NCBI GenBank assembly: GCA_024500155.1
Contig: CM044856.1
Span: 46,004,303 to 46,068,302 of the forward strand
Source of the DNA: Chenopodium formosanum
Taxonomy: Eukaryota > Streptophyta > Magnoliopsida > Caryophyllales > Amaranthaceae
Direction: 5' to 3'
Length of the DNA: 64,000 bases
The translations under genes and the position numbers were made by a program. Position 1 is the stretch's first letter. Each line of letters starts with the position of its first letter. The notes below the pieces were generated by a model, which saw nothing but the letters and a program-made list of their open reading frames with translations, searched no databases and was not told the origin of the DNA. Shown here piece after piece: positions 1 to 9,705 of the stretch.

Positions 1-2
1 AG

Positions 3-542
3 GTCGAAACCTCTATAGCCGAGGACGGCTCTCTAAGAGTTAAGCGCATCCGGCCCAGAGAGACTCTGGAGCGGGGTTCCACCCAGGCGGGTCTGAGCAG
101 ATCTACTGGGCAGCCGGAAGGGGCAACCCAAACGGCAGCTGGATCAGCCCCAGTCACCCGAGACGAACTCATGAGGTTCATGACGAGTTTCAAGGGTGAA
201 ATTAAAGAGCTGATCACCAAAAGCAGGGCTGGCCCAAGTAAAGGTCAGTCGGTGAAGAAGACTCCTCCAGAGAAGGGGAAGTCAGTCAGAAACCGGCAGC
301 CCACTCCCCATCCAAAGGAGAAGGCAGCCGGGACCATTGATTGGTTAAAAATTCTCCTTCCTGCGGGAAACACCAATAACCCTTGTCGGCCTCATCAGCC
401 GGTGAGAAGTAAAAATCAACTCTCGATGCCCGGGAAATCATCAACCGGAAAAGAAATCAATCGTTGTCTGAGCCGGCTTCAACGTCGAACTTTCCAGACA
501 GCTTCAACAATATTTTTGCAGGAGTGCACCCTCCTTGCATGA
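3..542 (+). pseudogene. Tat-1 gag, N-terminal part (frame broken)
   Basis: The frame is open from the window edge to a TGA at 540-542. It reads as a hydrophilic Gag N-terminal region, with VTRDELMRFM near 155-185 followed by a lysine/proline-rich stretch. The main gag frame starts at 535 in another phase. That second phase is also open back to at least 460, so a frameshift lies somewhere between about 300 and 500. Upstream coding is outside the window. There is no recognisable domain here; assignment rests on position and on continuity into gag. Confidence 0.55.
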
Positions 543-1827
543 GAGTCAAACAGGCGGTAATACCGTCCATTTTGGCCCTCATATGATTGGAAATGTACCG
601 TATGTGCCTACTCAGGCTTACAGACAATATTCTCCTCACTTCATGCAGCCGACCTTCTTTGGAGGTCAGGCGGCATATCCAAATGTCCAGCCTTTGGACT
701 GGCAGCTTCGCCTGCTGCGCCTGGGTGAACAACCTTCTGCGTTCACTCGGGAGATAACCGAGGCGGCTCAGCCAGCCAAGGTTAAGAATGTGTTGGTTGG
801 TACCTATGATTGTACCACCAATCCAGAAGACCACCTCATGGCTTACACCAACCTCATGTATCTGCAGGGGTTGGATGATGCCACTTGGTGTCGGTGCTTT
901 CCGGCTACATTGATGAAGGGCATCGACCAACAATGGTTTGGCAACCTGCCAGCCGGGTCTATAAACAGCTTCAGAAAGCTTTCCTTCCTGTTTGCTTCCA
1001 ACTTCTCAATGAACATCCCTGCTAAGAAAACAAGCCTTGATTTGAGCACTGTTAAGCAGGGAGAGAGAGAGGGGCTGCACTCATATTTCAGGTGGTTCTA
1101 CCTGATCAGAATTCAGATTCAGGGGCTGTCTGATGAGGTAGCTTTTACAGACTTTTTTAAAGGTCTGAGAGACGGGTCAACCTTTAAGTTCGACCTAGTC
1201 AGAAAAGGGGCTTTCACCCTACAAGCGGCCCTAAGGGAGGCGGAAAGCTACATTCAAGCTACCGACCTCTGCTCGCCTGGTAACCAATCAGACTCCAATA
1301 ATTCTGACAAACAGAAACACAGTCGGTCAGCTCAGCCGGCTAAAAACAAAGAAGAGAGCAAGAAAAGAAAAGAAGTCTGGGCGGTTACTGACTCTGACAA
1401 GCCGTCCCAGAAGAAAAAGAAAGAATTTAAACCGTATGTCCCCAAGTACGAGTTTAATAAAGACTGCAACTCCATCTTCATGGAGGTAAAGGTCCGGCTG
1501 TCCATTGAGAAGCTGAATCCTATGAAGAGTTCTGTCCAGTCACGGAACAAGAATAAATTCTGTCAGTTCCATGAGGAGGTCGACCATGACACCAACGACT
1601 GCTTCAGTCTTCAGCGTGCGTTGGACCGTCTGGCTGATAAAGGGCTGTTGAAGTCCAACATTTCTAAGTCCCTAGCCGGGGCAAAAAAGAAAAACAAGGG
1701 TCAGTCCTCTAAGACTACCCCCCAGCCTGCTAGTAGCTCGGATACCGATAAGGAGCCGATCTACACTATAGCAGGCGGGTTTTCATGTGGTGGCCCTACC
1801 ATCCAGGGCACCAAGAGCCATCTTTGA
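535..1827 (+). CDS. gag: Tat-1 Gag (capsid-like) polyprotein segment
   Basis: Structural protein that would form the virus-like particle. A retrotransposon Gag core spans about residues 80-245, including LMKGIDQQWF, the FRKLSFLFASNF region and GLSDEVAF. A lysine-rich linker follows (about 255-305). Near residues 343-356 there is a Cys/His motif, CQFHEEVDHDTNDC, of the type Tat-lineage Gags carry in place of a classic CCHC knuckle. The listed start is a TTG after a frameshift, so the true N-terminus is the damaged frame upstream. The frame ends in a TGA at 1825-1827, and the protease frame continues in the same phase one codon later. A single nonsense codon, or readthrough, therefore separates Gag from protease. 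Confidence 0.85.
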   Translation: MHESQTGGNTVHFGPHMIGNVPYVPTQAYRQYSPHFMQPTFFGGQAAYPNVQPLDWQLRLLRLGEQPSAFTREITEAAQPAKVKNVLVGTYDCTTNPEDHLMAYTNLMYLQGLDDATWCRCFPATLMKGIDQQWFGNLPAGSINSFRKLSFLFASNFSMNIPAKKTSLDLSTVKQGEREGLHSYFRWFYLIRIQIQGLSDEVAFTDFFKGLRDGSTFKFDLVRKGAFTLQAALREAESYIQATDLCSPGNQSDSNNSDKQKHSRSAQPAKNKEESKKRKEVWAVTDSDKPSQKKKKEFKPYVPKYEFNKDCNSIFMEVKVRLSIEKLNPMKSSVQSRNKNKFCQFHEEVDHDTNDCFSLQRALDRLADKGLLKSNISKSLAGAKKKNKGQSSKTTPQPASSSDTDKEPIYTIAGGFSCGGPTIQGTKSHL

Positions 1828-1830
1828 AAG

Positions 1831-2358
1831 ATGGACAAAGATGATGATGAGCAGGCGGAAGCCAGCTCCTCCTTCCCAGATGTCTTGATCACTGAGAAGG
1901 ATAGGGGAAGCATCCGCCGCCCGCATGATGACCCGGTGGTCATTGAATGTAAGGTTGCCAACCAGATGGTTGGACGGATCCTTATTGACACTGGCAGCTC
2001 ATCATACATCAATAGCCTTCGCTGCCTGCAAAAGCTGAAATACAACGTCAGCAGCATGCATCCGGTCACCCACCCCTTTATTGGTTTTGGGGGTGGGATG
2101 GTCAACCCAGCCGGGAGAATTGATTTACCCATCCGGCAGGGAGAGAAAGGCCAGGGTCGACATATTGTCGTCAGATTCTTGGTCGTTGAGGAGTTGACCG
2201 CCTATAACATCATTCTTGGCAGGCCAACCCTCAACGTAGCCAAGGCAGTAATCATCCCTTCCCTGATGCTCATCAAGTATGAGAGGGATGACGGCTCTGT
2301 TGGTTCCTTGAATGGGGATCAGAAGACGGCCCGAGAGTGCTATCTCTCAGCCGTCTGA
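1831..2358 (+). CDS. Tat-1 aspartic protease
   Basis: Retropepsin-type aspartic protease that would process the polyprotein. The active-site motif LIDTGSSSYIN lies at about residues 50-61, preceded by the usual beta-strand region (VIECKVANQMVGR), and the flap and C-terminal motif IILGRPTLN is near residue 131. It has the same phase as gag, separated only by the TGA at 1825-1827. The frame closes with TGA at 2356-2358, but downstream codons in the same phase stay open to about 2511. The ATG at 1831 is probably internal to an original Gag-Pro fusion, not a genuine start. Confidence 0.85.
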   Translation: MDKDDDEQAEASSSFPDVLITEKDRGSIRRPHDDPVVIECKVANQMVGRILIDTGSSSYINSLRCLQKLKYNVSSMHPVTHPFIGFGGGMVNPAGRIDLPIRQGEKGQGRHIVVRFLVVEELTAYNIILGRPTLNVAKAVIIPSLMLIKYERDDGSVGSLNGDQKTARECYLSAV

Positions 2359-2680
2359 GATACCGTGGCCCTAGGCGGTCAGGAACCAATAGACCTTGAC
2401 AACGTCAAGGATGCCGACCCAGCTCCTGCCCCATCAGCAGCCGGAAAGAAAAGAAAGACTCCTCTGCTGGTGGAGGTGAAAAAAGAGAAAAAAATAGCAA
2501 TCACTGACCGGTGAACGGTCAGATGAGCTCCGTCCCCAACCGGCTGGCGAAAGCATTGATCTCGTTCTGGATGACAGCCTTCCAGAACGCACTGTTAAGG
2601 TTGGGACTGTTGCTCATGCTACCTTGGGTGCAAGCTTGCACCTTCTATTGAAATAATTCAAAGACATTTTTGCCTTTGAA
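2359..2680 (+). pseudogene. Tat-1 protease-to-RT linker, interrupted coding
   Basis: From 2359 to about 2511 the protease phase is open, with a Lys-rich stretch (AGKKRKTPLL). It then hits TGA at 2512. From about 2510 the pol phase is open and reads typical pre-RT sequence, broken by a TAA at 2654-2656 within LLK-stop-FKDIFAF. The likely original codon there was GAA, judged from the family pattern. The reverse complement of the same region survives at 57554-57934 (Tat-2), so this was coding in relatives. I found no convincing intron borders of the kind described for Ogre, so I call it damage. Confidence 0.6.
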
Positions 2681-5677
2681 GTGGAAGAGATGCCAGGCGT
2701 CAGCCCGGATCTTGCTGTCCACAAACTCGCCGTGGACCCCAAAAAGAAGCCCATCCGGCAAAAGAAAAGAAACCATGGCGAGGAAAGAAGTCAGGCGGCA
2801 GCTGCCGAAGTTAAAAAGCTGCTAGACGCCAGGTTCATTCGGCCTTGTAATTTCCCCGACTGGGTGGCCAATGTAGTCCTTGTGAAGAAACCGAATGGGA
2901 CCTGGCGCATGTGTGTTGATTACACAGACCTCAACAAGGCGTGTCCGAAGGACAGTTATCCGCTTCCAAAGATCGACAGTCTAGTCGATTCTACAGCCGG
3001 TCACGCCTTGATGAGCTTTATGGATGCCTACTCCGGCTTCCATCAGATACCTTTGTGGAAGAAAGATCAAGAGAAGACGACCTTCGTCACTGATCAGGGG
3101 CTATTCTGTTATACTGTGATGCCGTTTGGCTTGAAAAATGCGCCTGCCACTTTCCAACGGATGATTAATACGGTCTTCATTAATCAGATTGGGAGGAATG
3201 TGGAGGCGTGCATTGATGACATGATAGTCAAATCCAAGCTACAGACGGATCACCTTGCTGATCTCCGAGAAACATTCACCACCCTCAGGCGGCATAAGGT
3301 TATGTTAAATCCTAAGAAATGCGTCTTTGGTGTTGAGTCTGGGAAGTTTCTCGGGTTCCTGATTGATCAAAGGGGGATAGAGGCTAACCCCGAAAAGATA
3401 CAGGCGGTGATTGACATGAAGTCACCCCGCTCTGTCAAGGAAGTTCAGAGACTCACCGGTTGTCTGGCTGCCTTGGGGAGGTTCCTCAGTCGGTTAGGTG
3501 ACAAATGCCTCTACTTCTTCCAAGCAATCAGGAAGAAGACTAGATTTGAATGGGGGGATGACGCTGAGGCGGCGTTCCAGAGGTTGAAAGAGCATTTACA
3601 TTCTTTGCCTAGGTTGGTCAGTCCCTTGCCTAGGGAGACGTTGTACATGTATTTAGTCGTCTCAGATCATGCCCTCAGTGCCGTTCTCCTTGCTGAGCGA
3701 GACGGCGTGCAGCTCCCGGTTTACTTCATTAGCCATGTTCTTAAAAATGCTGAGCTCCGGTACTCCATGGCTGAAAATTTTGGCCTTGCTTTGTATATGG
3801 CATTCAAAAAATTGAAGCCTTACTTTTTGGCACATCCGGTGGTGATTTACACGGACCAGTCACTCAAGCGGCCAATGTCTACCCTGGACTCATCCGGGAG
3901 AATGTTGAAATGGGCTATTGAAATGCAGAGCCTTGAAATCACTTACGAACCAAGGAAGGCAGTGAAAGGTCAGGCGTTTGCCGACTTCATTGTTGAAATG
4001 ACCCGTCCGGTGGCTTCGGATAATCTTGATCAGGTTTGGAAAGTGTATGTAGACGGGAGCTCTACTAAGAACGGCTGTGGTGCAGGCGTAATTTACGAGT
4101 CTCCTGAAGGAGACAGATTTGAATATGCACTACGCTTCAAGTTTCAGGCCTCTAACAATGAGGCGGAATATGAAGCCCTACTAGTCGGAGTTCGCATGTG
4201 TAAGGCGGCAGGGGCCATGAAAATTGACGCCTACTCTGATTCTCAATTGGTTGTTAGCCAGTATGAGGGAAGCTACGAGGCTACTCATCCGGCTATGATC
4301 AAATATCTTCAGGCAGTCAAAGAAGAGGTCGGGGCACTTGAGGAATTCCGGCTGAATCAAGTGCCTAGGTCTGTCTTTTGGGAAGTTCTGGAAAAGAGAA
4401 GCGTCAATGAAGATCCCATTGGAGTTTTGGACCGAAGCTCTACCTGGATGGATGGCATCCGGGCTTATCTCTCAGACGGCACACTTCCTGATTCGCCACA
4501 GGAAGCAGCCGTCCTGAAGAAGCGAGCTGCAAGCTTCGAGTTGAGAAATGGAGAGCTCTTCAAGGCAGGGTTTCTTAAGCCTCTGTTGAAGTGTGTCACC
4601 CCAGAAAAAGGAAAAGAAGTTCTCGAAGACTTGCACTCGGGATTCTGCGCCTCCCACATAGGCGGCATGTCCCTAGCCGTCAGAGCCAGACGACATTACT
4701 TTTGGCCCACTCTTGAGGCAGACGCCAAGGAATTGGTGAAAAACTGTGACAAGTGCCAAAAGTTTGGAAAACTTATTCATCGTCCAGCTACTGATCTGAC
4801 GGCCATCCACAGCCCAATCCCATTTGCAAAATGGGGCATGGACATTCTAGGTCCTTACACGCCTGCTCCAGGCGGAAAGCGCTATATCTTAGTGGATGTG
4901 GATTACTTCACCAAGTGGGTTGAGGCTGAGGCGGTTAAAAACATCAAGACATCAGACGTAATTTCCTTCATCTGGAAGAACATTATCACCCGGTACGGGG
5001 TACCCATGTCTATGGTCTTTGATAATGGTCCTCAGTTTGAGACGCCTCAGCTAAAAACTTGGTTGGGAGATAAGGGGATCTCAAGCTATTTCGCTTTTGT
5101 TGGTCGGCCCCAAGCAAATGGCCAAGTTGAAGCTTTCAACAAACTCATCTCAGACGGCATTAAAAAGAAAATAGAAAAAGCTGGTGGCTTATGGGCAGAA
5201 GAATTAATCCATGTCATGTGGGCCATCCGGACAACAGCGAAAGGGGCAACCGGTGAAACCCCATTTCTTATGGTTTACGGTGCTGAAGCCATCTTGCCCA
5301 TCGAACATTACGAGCCGACTCTCAGAGTTATGTTGTATGATGAAGAGGCAAACTGGGAAGCAATGCGACTGCCATTGGATTCACTCCCAGAACGCCGGGG
5401 CAATGCCGCCTTGCGTCATGAGATTTACCGTCTGAGAATGACGAGAGCCTACAACAAAAAAGTACACAAGCGTCCTTTGAAAGTTGACGACTTAGTGTTA
5501 CGAAAAATGGAGGCAACCGGTAGGGCCAATGAGTTGGGAAAGCTAACTCCAAATTGGGAAGGCCCCTACCGGATCTATGAAGAAGTAAGGGATGGCATCT
5601 ACCGCCTGGAAACTCCGGACGGCAGGCGCCTGCCTAGAACTTGGAATGTAGACAATCTAAAAAATTACTACTTCTAA
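2681..5677 (+). CDS. pol: Tat-1 Pol: RT, RNase H, second RNase H, integrase
   Basis: A 998-codon open frame. It begins at the conserved pre-RT motif EEMPGVSPDLAVHKL. RT: VLVKKPNGTWRMCVDYTDLN near residue 65, VMPFGLKNAPATFQRM near 146, and a catalytic box read as IDDM near 178 in place of Y-x-DD. The gypsy RNase H spans about residues 310-430 (VSDHALSAVL, YTDQSLKRP). A second, archaeal-type RNase H spans about 455-555 (VYVDGSS, NNEAEYEALL, DSQLVV), diagnostic of Tat. Integrase: zinc-binding region near 635-690 ending CDKCQ, then D (WGMDILGP), D (FDNGPQF) and E (QVEAFNK) of the DDE core. The C-terminus ends without a chromodomain. The true start lies upstream of 2681. Confidence 0.93.
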   Translation: MEEMPGVSPDLAVHKLAVDPKKKPIRQKKRNHGEERSQAAAAEVKKLLDARFIRPCNFPDWVANVVLVKKPNGTWRMCVDYTDLNKACPKDSYPLPKIDSLVDSTAGHALMSFMDAYSGFHQIPLWKKDQEKTTFVTDQGLFCYTVMPFGLKNAPATFQRMINTVFINQIGRNVEACIDDMIVKSKLQTDHLADLRETFTTLRRHKVMLNPKKCVFGVESGKFLGFLIDQRGIEANPEKIQAVIDMKSPRSVKEVQRLTGCLAALGRFLSRLGDKCLYFFQAIRKKTRFEWGDDAEAAFQRLKEHLHSLPRLVSPLPRETLYMYLVVSDHALSAVLLAERDGVQLPVYFISHVLKNAELRYSMAENFGLALYMAFKKLKPYFLAHPVVIYTDQSLKRPMSTLDSSGRMLKWAIEMQSLEITYEPRKAVKGQAFADFIVEMTRPVASDNLDQVWKVYVDGSSTKNGCGAGVIYESPEGDRFEYALRFKFQASNNEAEYEALLVGVRMCKAAGAMKIDAYSDSQLVVSQYEGSYEATHPAMIKYLQAVKEEVGALEEFRLNQVPRSVFWEVLEKRSVNEDPIGVLDRSSTWMDGIRAYLSDGTLPDSPQEAAVLKKRAASFELRNGELFKAGFLKPLLKCVTPEKGKEVLEDLHSGFCASHIGGMSLAVRARRHYFWPTLEADAKELVKNCDKCQKFGKLIHRPATDLTAIHSPIPFAKWGMDILGPYTPAPGGKRYILVDVDYFTKWVEAEAVKNIKTSDVISFIWKNIITRYGVPMSMVFDNGPQFETPQLKTWLGDKGISSYFAFVGRPQANGQVEAFNKLISDGIKKKIEKAGGLWAEELIHVMWAIRTTAKGATGETPFLMVYGAEAILPIEHYEPTLRVMLYDEEANWEAMRLPLDSLPERRGNAALRHEIYRLRMTRAYNKKVHKRPLKVDDLVLRKMEATGRANELGKLTPNWEGPYRIYEEVRDGIYRLETPDGRRLPRTWNVDNLKNYYF

Positions 5678-6310
5678 GTTTGTAGTTTTTTGTAAACAAT
5701 GAATCAATTATTGAAGATTAAGTATTTGTTTGCAAAATTTGAGTTATTGTTTGATTATTCATCCGGGCAAGAGTTCAATGGCTATGAAATTTCTACCAGG
5801 ACGGGCGTAACCCGTCTGGGTAGTAACCGAAATGCCTGTGGGTGTACGGCTGTGCACTTGGTTTGGGGCAATCACTACTGTGATTGATTGACTTACAAAC
5901 ATATCATGCTCTTTGCAGCATCAGACGTTTACAAGTCAATCAACCAGCTCCAACTGAAACCAATCACACAGCCGTTCAGGGGTAAGGACAGCCAGACTAT
6001 TGACTAGTTGGGCAAAGAATCGCCGCATGCTTTTAATAAGATAGGCAAAAATTAAAAATTCAAATGCAAAATAATCAAAACCGACTTAGTCGGTGCAATT
6101 CATAAAAGTCCATCCAACCAAATGGTTGTAATGGATTAAATGTTAACGGATCTCGTCCGGGAGAGAGAGAAATTGTTAATTAACAAGGCTCCACAACCGG
6201 TAAATACAAGGATACTCGGCACGCAGGCCGGAAAAAGCAAGTTTTGGCATACAGCCGCTGAATAAAAAGAATTAAAAGAAAGCAAAGATTGGCATACTGC
6301 CGCTGAAGGA
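5678..6310 (+). other. Tat-1 spacer between pol and convergent antisense gene
   Basis: This stretch holds no ORF I can support. It separates the stop of pol (+) from the stop of the antisense gene (-), so both transcripts would run into it from opposite sides. It is AT-rich with several inverted segments, for example around 5880-5945, where a ttgattgacttaca-like stretch has a nearby complement (caagtcaatcaa). Polyadenylation signals for both genes probably lie here, but none is unambiguous. Confidence 0.5.
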
Positions 6311-9104
6311 TCACTTCTGGCCTGCAGACGGAGCCTCCTGGTCCTCTCCCTTCTCCTCATCGTCTGAGGGAATTTCCTGCGCTTCACCAAGACCAGGAAG
6401 CTCAGGCACGGACGGCTCATTGTTGCTGAGCCAGGCTTCAAAGGAGGCAGGCTCTGGCTCGCCTTGCTCTCTCAAGTACACCACGTACTCAACATAGCTG
6501 TGTGCCATTGCCCAGATGCTATAATCAGCTTCTGGGTACAAGGCAGCCCAAGCAATCTTCATACGGGCGTCGTTGTCAGCATCACTTTCAGCAACAAGGC
6601 GGTTTTGCTCCGCCTCCAGGGTTGCTGCAAAGTTTTTCTGAGCTTGAGCAGCATCCTTCTCCAGCCTCTCAACCTTGGATTTCAGTTTGCCAAGGTCCGC
6701 CTGGGCCTTCTTGAGCGCCTCATCAGCCTGCTTGGCGCTCTTGTCTGCCTTCTTTTGGGCCTCCTCCGCCCCCTTCTTGGTCGTCTCAGCATCCGTTACC
6801 CGCTGGTCGGCCGCCTTCAGATCTAGCTCCAGCTGCTGGATTTTAGACGCCTGTGTCATAATTATTGCTTTAGTTTCCAGATCATTTACGATAGTTGAGT
6901 GTAAAGCAATATTATCAGCGTCTATGGCAGACTTCTTGGCCCTTTTTACCTCTTCCCGTTTGCGGGAATAAGGACGTTTGAGCCCGTCCACCCGCAGCAT
7001 GGCCTGCAAAAAAGCAGGCGGTATAAGAATTACGGGCGGGGAAATTACTTGGAAAAAATAATATGGAATTGACAGGTTTCTTACCTCAGCCAGAAGGGAT
7101 AGAATGCGTTCAAGATTGAACGTCTCTATCCCAGGGATATTGTCCTTATCCTTCTTTCGGACGGCGTCCAGCATGGCTTTGGCGTGCTTCTGGACGTCTG
7201 GCCAGCGGGGAGATTGTGTTTGATCTGCACAACAATCAATAGGTGATGAGTGCGAAACTAAGGCGGCACCTATTTGTATCTGGCTGTCTGAGGATGACGT
7301 CTGTTGGGAGTGGGATTTCACCCGTAAAGGCCACCCCAGCTCAGGCGGGGATTCAAAAGGGTTCTTACCTTCAGAGCCGGCCAAGTGGGGAACGCTTGCA
7401 GGTGTGGTGAACCCCGCGGCTGCTGATGGGTTGGCAAGGTCTAGGTACAGGCTGCCGCCTACTTTCTCGAGCCGCCCCGCTATTCGCATCGTCTTTGCCA
7501 CGACTGAGGCGCCAGGAGTTGACGCAGAGGCGGACTTTTTTATTTTATTGAGAATGGCTGGGGCCTCCTCTCTAGCCCGTTTGAGATTCTTCTCAAACGA
7601 TTTCCCAACTTCTCCCCCCTGTGAAAATAAACAAGTAAAGGTTAGTATCCGGGCATGACAGTTTATAAAATAAACTTAAGAAAGGTTCAGGCGCTCAATA
7701 CCTTGGCCCTGACCTCGGCCGCAGCTTTCTCCGCAAGCTCTTTGCGGATGGTCGCAGAAGACCGCTTGGGAGTTTTCTCCTTCTGCAGCATGTTCAATGC
7801 TTCTTCTGCAAAAAAAAAGAAATTGGTCATCATAAATCAATACTGATAGAAAAGTACTACAGACGGTATGAACTCAGGTGCGTACGTTTATTAAACATGT
7901 GCCCTAGCCCACAGGCGGCTAAGAAACATTCATCCCTGAACCAGGCGCTCTTGGGAATCCAGTTCTTAGGAACTTTTATTGTTTCCCCGGTTGACAGAGT
8001 TTCGTCTGTGAGGCCGAAAAAGTCTGCCTCAATTATTTCGTCAAAGTCTTTCTCTGGGATCCGGGTAAAAGCGCACTTCCTGCCTAACAAGTCAGGCTTC
8101 TTATTGTACAGACGGAATTCATAATTCTCCCGTCTGGTTGGGGCTGACATCAGGTAGAACCTGTGCTTCCAGCCATCGAACTTGGAGACCTTGTCCAAGG
8201 TCATCATATATTGCGGCTGTGTGGTTAGAGTATACCACGCTCTCCAGCCGCCTGGGCTCCTGCTGAGGTAATGCATGCTCGCTAAAGCCTCCCAGTCGGG
8301 GTTAAGCCCTTGGAACTCGCAGGCGGCAACATACCCCAGAATGTTGGTCCAGGAGTTGGGGGTAAGTTGCCAGAGCCCCAGACCGTAGCCCCTCAAAATT
8401 GCCTTCACCGCCTGGTGAAGGGGGAAGCGAAGGCCGGCTTTGAACGCCGCCTCGTAACAGCCAAAATAGTTGTTGGCGTTCTGTTGATCATCCCCCCAGA
8501 CGATGGTGCCAAGTTCAGGCGGCACCCGGATCTTATACCCGCCTCCTAGCGAGTGCATTTTCTTAAAATTCTCTAAGTTCTCCCCCATCTGGATTCGGTC
8601 CTTGGAGGAGACGTGGATGCTGAAGGGATTGTCCTTCTCACTCCACTTTTTCCTTTCTTCCTCCTCACTATCCGGAAGAGGGGGCAAGTCATCGCTGCTC
8701 TCGGAGGTAGAGGCGGAGCTGTCACTCTCCGTCTCCCCCTCACTTTGGTCCATGGGGGCAGAGGCGGCATCGTCGCCGCCTTGGTCACATTCCTCTAGGA
8801 AAGAGTCAGCGGGGGTTGAGGGGGCGCGCGGAGGGGATCTCTCCAGAGTCGTCTGATCTCCCTGACCAGACGTGTCTCCCTCAGGCGTTTGGCCGCCTGA
8901 GCCTTCGCCTCTGTAATTTGGATCATTGGCCGTCTGCATTGTCCGAGCCATGGTGTCCTGCACAGACACATAACTAGTCGGAATCCATGGCAAAGGGTGG
9001 TCCCAACACCCCGAGCCGGCACTCCCAGTCCTAGACTCAGCCGTCCCTGGTGACCGGCTGGACTCTAACCTAGGCTGTGCCGTGTGTGTTGGTGATGCAT
9101 CCAT
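6311..9104 (-). CDS. Antisense gene of Tat-1, five predicted exons, about 801 aa
   Basis: Predicted exons on the minus strand: 9104-7886, 7805-7702, 7618-7369, 7224-7085 and 7003-6311. Introns begin GT and end AG, each with a strong acceptor (for example tttttttttgcag before 7805 and tttattttcacag before 7618). Phases join to 802 codons including the stop; the last two introns (144 and 81 nt) are multiples of three without stops. Exon 1 has an acidic Ser/Glu-rich region (about residues 75-150). It also has a segment (LRFPLHQAVKAILRGYGLGL, LTPNSWTNILGYVAACE) resembling the Pfam 'putative gypsy type transposon' family PF04195. The last exon encodes a long Ala/Lys/Glu coiled coil and an acidic tail. 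The role is unknown. Position and orientation match the antisense genes of Grande-type Tat elements. A damaged copy lies at 57935-58553. Confidence 0.8.
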
Positions 9105-9327
9105 TTATTGCAAGAAATATGTACAGGCGGTGAAAAAAGAAAAGAGCTGAGAGAGACAGAGACGGTACCTTTGGATTTGGTATCTGAAGGAGAGCGGGTC
9201 CGGATGGGTTGCGGAAGAACGAAGTTTCTTGCTTGCGCCTGACTCAAACGGATGACTTCTGCTCTCTCAAAGTTATCCTCTCTAGAAAATTTTTGTAAAA
9301 CGTACAAAATTATGAGGGTAAAACGGC

Positions 9328-9336
9328 TATATATAA
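9328..9336 (-). promoter_or_regulatory. TATA box for the antisense gene
   Basis: On the minus strand this reads TTATATATAG. It lies about 224 bp upstream of the predicted ATG at 9104, leaving room for a 5' UTR of about 190 nt. The same element is preserved in Tat-3 at 58775-58782, although flanking bases have changed. Confidence 0.6.
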
Positions 9337-9439
9337 GGGGTAAATACGGGGGCATTTCCGTAATTTACCTAAAAGGTGAACGGTTACTATGTAACGGTAA
9401 AATTACCGCCAACCGGAGAGTGGCATGTGTCACAGATGC

Positions 9440-9574
9440 CACGTGGCATGCCACGTCACATCTGTGAGGGGCAAATGTTTAGGGTATTTTTACCCTGCCA
9501 CGTGGTCCAATCAGAGGGTGACACGTGTCAGCCTCAGATTGGTCCAAAATGGACCAATCCCTGTTTGACACGTG
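9440..9574. promoter_or_regulatory. Cluster of CACGTG (G-box/ABRE-type) sites between two divergent TATA boxes
   Basis: Four perfect CACGTG hexamers lie at 9440-9445, 9499-9504, 9522-9527 and 9569-9574, plus CCACGTCA at 9451-9458 and a CCAAT-like motif near 9508. Two of the boxes sit in the palindrome GACACGTGTC. All four CACGTG cores recur at matching places in Tat-3 (about 58885-59025). CACGTG is the core bound by plant bZIP and bHLH factors; which factor acts here is unknown. Confidence 0.6.
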
Positions 9575-9697
9575 TCATTCTAGAGATAAAGGGGAAAAGG
9601 CGGCCTTCAGGCCCAAATCCCGAGAAAGCCGGAATACGGCGCAGCCCACCAATGATTAGTGTTTAGTGACCAAATCAGGGGCAACTCCGGATGACCC

Positions 9698-9705
9698 TAT
9701 AAATA
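9698..9705 (+). promoter_or_regulatory. TATA box of Tat-1 LTR (copy 1)
   Basis: TATAAATA in the context ccctataaataggg. It is the likely core promoter for retroelement transcription on the + strand. A second copy occurs 340 bp downstream (10038-10045) because the LTR end is duplicated, and the Tat-3 counterpart is at 59146-59153. Confidence 0.65.

Noticed and set aside
2340..2680. Intron between protease and RT as described for Ogre
   Set aside because: Candidate donors and acceptors are weak (no pyrimidine-rich tract with AG in the right phase), and the reading remains recognisably coding through the region.
5699..5887. 62-codon plus-strand ORF after Tat-1 pol
   Set aside because: No similarity to any retroelement domain, AT-rich spacer, not preserved in the Tat-2 spacer.
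6464..6971. Plus-strand ORFs opposite the coiled-coil exon of the antisense gene
   Set aside because: Leucine/serine-rich mirror frames of an Ala/Lys/Glu-rich coding strand; shadows.
8503..8856. Plus-strand ORFs opposite antisense exon 1 (and 57934-58305 in Tat-3)
   Set aside because: Shadows of the acidic Ser/Glu-rich exon; no independent signals.
9065..9355. Minus-strand ORF of 96 codons over the start of the antisense gene
   Set aside because: It overlaps the better-supported ATG at 9104 in another frame and crosses the TATA box and leader; no recognisable content.
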